Shown piece by piece: positions 5,256-7,265 of a stretch of DNA of 7,265 nt (position 1 is the first letter of the stretch; each line of letters begins with the position of its first letter). The DNA is taken from contig DAOWOP010000139.1 in the NCBI GenBank assembly GCA_030642005.1, positions 1-7,265 on the forward strand. Direction: 5' to 3'. The notes under the pieces were generated by a model. It was given only the letters and a program-made list of their open reading frames with translations, searched no databases and was not told where the DNA came from. The stretch is from Planctomycetales bacterium. GTDB taxonomy: Bacteria; Planctomycetota; Phycisphaerae; SM23-33. The position numbers were made by a program, and so were the translations under genes.

Positions 5256-7265
5256 TTATTTGGAGGCTTTCCAGTCGCTGTACTCGACATTGAAGTACAG
5301 GTCATCTCCCGGCAGCGCGAGGATTTTTTCCAGTTTGAAGAGTTTTCCGTCGATAGGCAGCCGGACGCGGATGGGCGTAACACCGACTGCTCGGGCCTCT
5401 GAAGCCATCTTCACGTCAAACTGCTGTTGCATGGCGCGGGCCTGTTTGGCGGCGTCTCTCACGACGATCCTTCCGCCGCGGTCGGCGGCCATTCGAGTGA
5501 ATTCCTCCACCATGTGGAGTGTGCCGGTGAAACCGCTTTTCGGTGCGGCGAACAGCCCGCCACCCTTACCGTACCTTCCTTCTTTCGGGGCGTAGTAATT
5601 CACCATCATGTGCATCGCGGGCGTGTCCAGTTGGGGCAGTGCCACGCGCATTTTCCCTGAAGCCGGTGCGGTCTCGGCCGGCGTCTCCACATAGACCAAC
5701 TCCACCGGGAAACTAGCCAGTTCGCGAGCACCGGCGGCGCTGCGGATCAACGGGATCAGCACATTTGCTTTCTCGTCCACTGCCGGTGTAACCGTCTTGC
5801 CGCTAACCGCTGCCGACCATATCTCCGCGCCGGCGGGCATCCTGATACGCAGGAACTGGTTGCGATTGTTGCGGACCGTATAAATAGCCCTGGTCATTCG
5901 CCGTCCGTCGGGAAGTTGCATTATCGTCAGCATCGCGCTGTCGATAATCGTTACCAACACGCTGACCTCGCCGTGTTTCTTGATCGTCAGCGGGATGCTG
6001 AACTTGTCGCTGATGTAGCGGAAGCCCAGCAGGATCGGCTGCTTCGTCATTGCCGCTATCGCCGAGGGAAGACGTTTGACGTCTATGACGGTAGCGCCGG
6101 CGACCTTGCCGGCTTTGATTTCCACGTTGGCAAGGGCGATTACGCCGACGAAGCCCTTTTCACGCTCGACGCCGGAGGCGCGAAGGACCGGGACCTCCGC
6201 AACATCAGCAGCGGGCATCTCGTAAGAAATCCGCAGGCTGTAAGGCCCTATGACCTCGCCGCGCGGAACGATTACCAGACGACCGTCCTTCTCGACCCGC
6301 CAGTCGTGGATATTCCGCCCGGCGACCTCAAGGACGCTGACGCCTTCCGGCACGGCCAATTTCAGTTCCTTCACGGCGGTATGGAGGATGTTGAAATCGA
6401 CCGTCTCGGTGCAGACGAGGATGCCTTCCGCCACGGCCACGAGCGTTCTGGTCTCGGCGTAGAGTTTGGTCGGAGCGGCCTTGACTTTCGGAAGGGCGCG
6501 CTGCCAGGTGATATCGATCGCCATGCCGGAAGGGATAGCCGCCGCCACGTGCGTCTTCTTGTCGGCCTCCTTAACCAGGATCGACTGCGCGCCGGCTACC
6601 TTCACGTCCGCCTTCTCGCCGTCAATCGTCAAATCCAGCACGCTGGAACACAGCGGCGTGCTGGGGAAAGAAACCCTGTTGACGCCGCTGCTCTTGTGAA
6701 CTGCGACAGAAAATTCCAGCACGATTTCCATCGCCCCGGATTTTTCCGTCAGCAGTTCATAAACGCCGCCGGCGCTGTTGAGATAGACCTCTTTCGGGAG
6801 CGTCGTCTTGGTAACCGCCACGCCGGTCGGCAGGATCGGAATCCGCTTCCAGCCTTTCTTGCGCAGGACGTCCAGTTTGACCTTGCGGGTGAAACTCGCA
6901 CCGTCGGCGGTCAACGTCCCGATGTACTGGCTGGAGGTAATTATGTAATCCGTCGGCGGCGGAGGGGCATCCGGTTCGGGCTTGGCCTTGCGAACAGACC
7001 ATTCCAGAAGGGCTTTGAAATCCTTCCACGGCAGGTTCACCATCGTCTTGTCCATGCCCTTCATACCCTTCAGTTCCACCCCAAGAAGGTCCTGCACCTC
7101 CTTCCATGGGATCGTCAGCATCTGCGGGTCTTTCCTGTCCTTGCCGTAGCCGGTGATCTTGACGAATTCATCCCTACTGAGGATCACCTTTCCCTTGCCG
7201 TCGGGCATTCTCGGCTCGCCGGGCTTCGCTGCGAAGACCGTTACAGCCAGGCACAACACAACAGC
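5256..7265 (-). CDS. Large exported beta-rich protein of unknown function (5' end outside the window)
   Basis: The frame is open to the right edge and gives at least 669 residues ending in YSDWKASK. The visible N-terminus (AVVLCLAVTVFAAKP) is the hydrophobic core and cleavage site of a signal peptide, so only the first few residues are missing; the GTG at 7259 is probably an internal Val codon. A segment with three short repeats follows (residues about 25-86, counting that GTG as 1), then a Pro-rich linker (PEPDAPPPPT), then a long series of beta-strand segments to the end. The part IPILPTGVAVTKTTLP...VYLNSAGGVYELL...VEFSVAV resembles large secreted proteins of planctomycetes and other complex bacteria, but I know no function for them. 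The C-terminus has an IRVRLPIDGKLFKLEKIL...LYFNVEY strand set. It is separated from the sigma operon by 443 bp, so it probably belongs to another transcript. Confidence 0.85.
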   Translation of the reverse strand, partial: AVVLCLAVTVFAAKPGEPRMPDGKGKVILSRDEFVKITGYGKDRKDPQMLTIPWKEVQDLLGVELKGMKGMDKTMVNLPWKDFKALLEWSVRKAKPEPDAPPPPTDYIITSSQYIGTLTADGASFTRKVKLDVLRKKGWKRIPILPTGVAVTKTTLPKEVYLNSAGGVYELLTEKSGAMEIVLEFSVAVHKSSGVNRVSFPSTPLCSSVLDLTIDGEKADVKVAGAQSILVKEADKKTHVAAAIPSGMAIDITWQRALPKVKAAPTKLYAETRTLVAVAEGILVCTETVDFNILHTAVKELKLAVPEGVSVLEVAGRNIHDWRVEKDGRLVIVPRGEVIGPYSLRISYEMPAADVAEVPVLRASGVEREKGFVGVIALANVEIKAGKVAGATVIDVKRLPSAIAAMTKQPILLGFRYISDKFSIPLTIKKHGEVSVLVTIIDSAMLTIMQLPDGRRMTRAIYTVRNNRNQFLRIRMPAGAEIWSAAVSGKTVTPAVDEKANVLIPLIRSAAGARELASFPVELVYVETPAETAPASGKMRVALPQLDTPAMHMMVNYYAPKEGRYGKGGGLFAAPKSGFTGTLHMVEEFTRMAADRGGRIVVRDAAKQARAMQQQFDVKMASEARAVGVTPIRVRLPIDGKLFKLEKILALPGDDLYFNVEYSDWKASK
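7002..7187 (-). repeat. Three copies of a short motif in the N-terminus of the large exported protein
   Basis: Counting GTG 7259 as residue 1, the copies are VILSRDEFVKITG (25-37), LTIPWKEVQDLLG (48-60) and VNLPWKDFKALLE (74-86). The pattern is a short hydrophobic strand, a polar/PWK turn with D/E, and an amphipathic helix start. The last two copies are still similar at DNA level: both have TCCTTCCA[CT]GG on the plus strand. Confidence 0.6.

Overview
The window looks like chromosomal DNA of a GC-rich, Gram-negative-type bacterium. It is most likely a planctomycete of the Phycisphaerae/Sedimentisphaerales kind, an inference from gene style rather than from a marker gene. Pointers are a short ECF sigma factor paired with a zinc-less membrane anti-sigma factor, large exported proteins of unknown function, CsgG-like periplasmic proteins, and frequent GTG starts. 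All convincing genes lie on the minus strand, so the window reads from right to left.

Layout in the direction of transcription. (1) 7265-5256: most of a large secreted, beta-rich protein whose first codons lie outside the window. Its N-terminus carries three copies of a short motif, two of which contain PWK. (2) 5255-4813: a 443-bp gap with no recognised gene. It is rich in inverted repeats: a perfect 10-bp stem, a tRNA T-arm-like hairpin, an 11-bp bulged hairpin and a small GC hairpin. It also holds a possible 61-codon ORF with a good ribosome binding site. (3) 4812-119: a compact five-gene operon coding for an ECF sigma factor, its putative single-pass anti-sigma factor, an exported protein with three tandem tryptophan-rich ~24-residue repeats, a CsgG-like exported protein, and a second CsgG-like exported protein ending in TPR repeats. 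Spacings are 3, 29, -4 and 46 nt, which suggests a single transcript. (4) 118-1: an inverted repeat followed by the first 14 codons of what looks like an IS1380-family transposase, read in the same direction as the operon.

Likely logic (inference): the sigma/anti-sigma pair senses something at the envelope and drives an operon of three exported proteins. Two resemble the CsgG/FlgO/lipoprotein-like family, and one joins an apparent GATase1-like fold to a new-looking W-repeat insert. No assembly factor, curlin or outer-membrane pore is visible, so the output of the system is unknown. The features most worth following up are the W-repeat, the operon composition, the structured intergenic region, and the hairpin that appears to enclose the transposase ribosome binding site just downstream of the operon.
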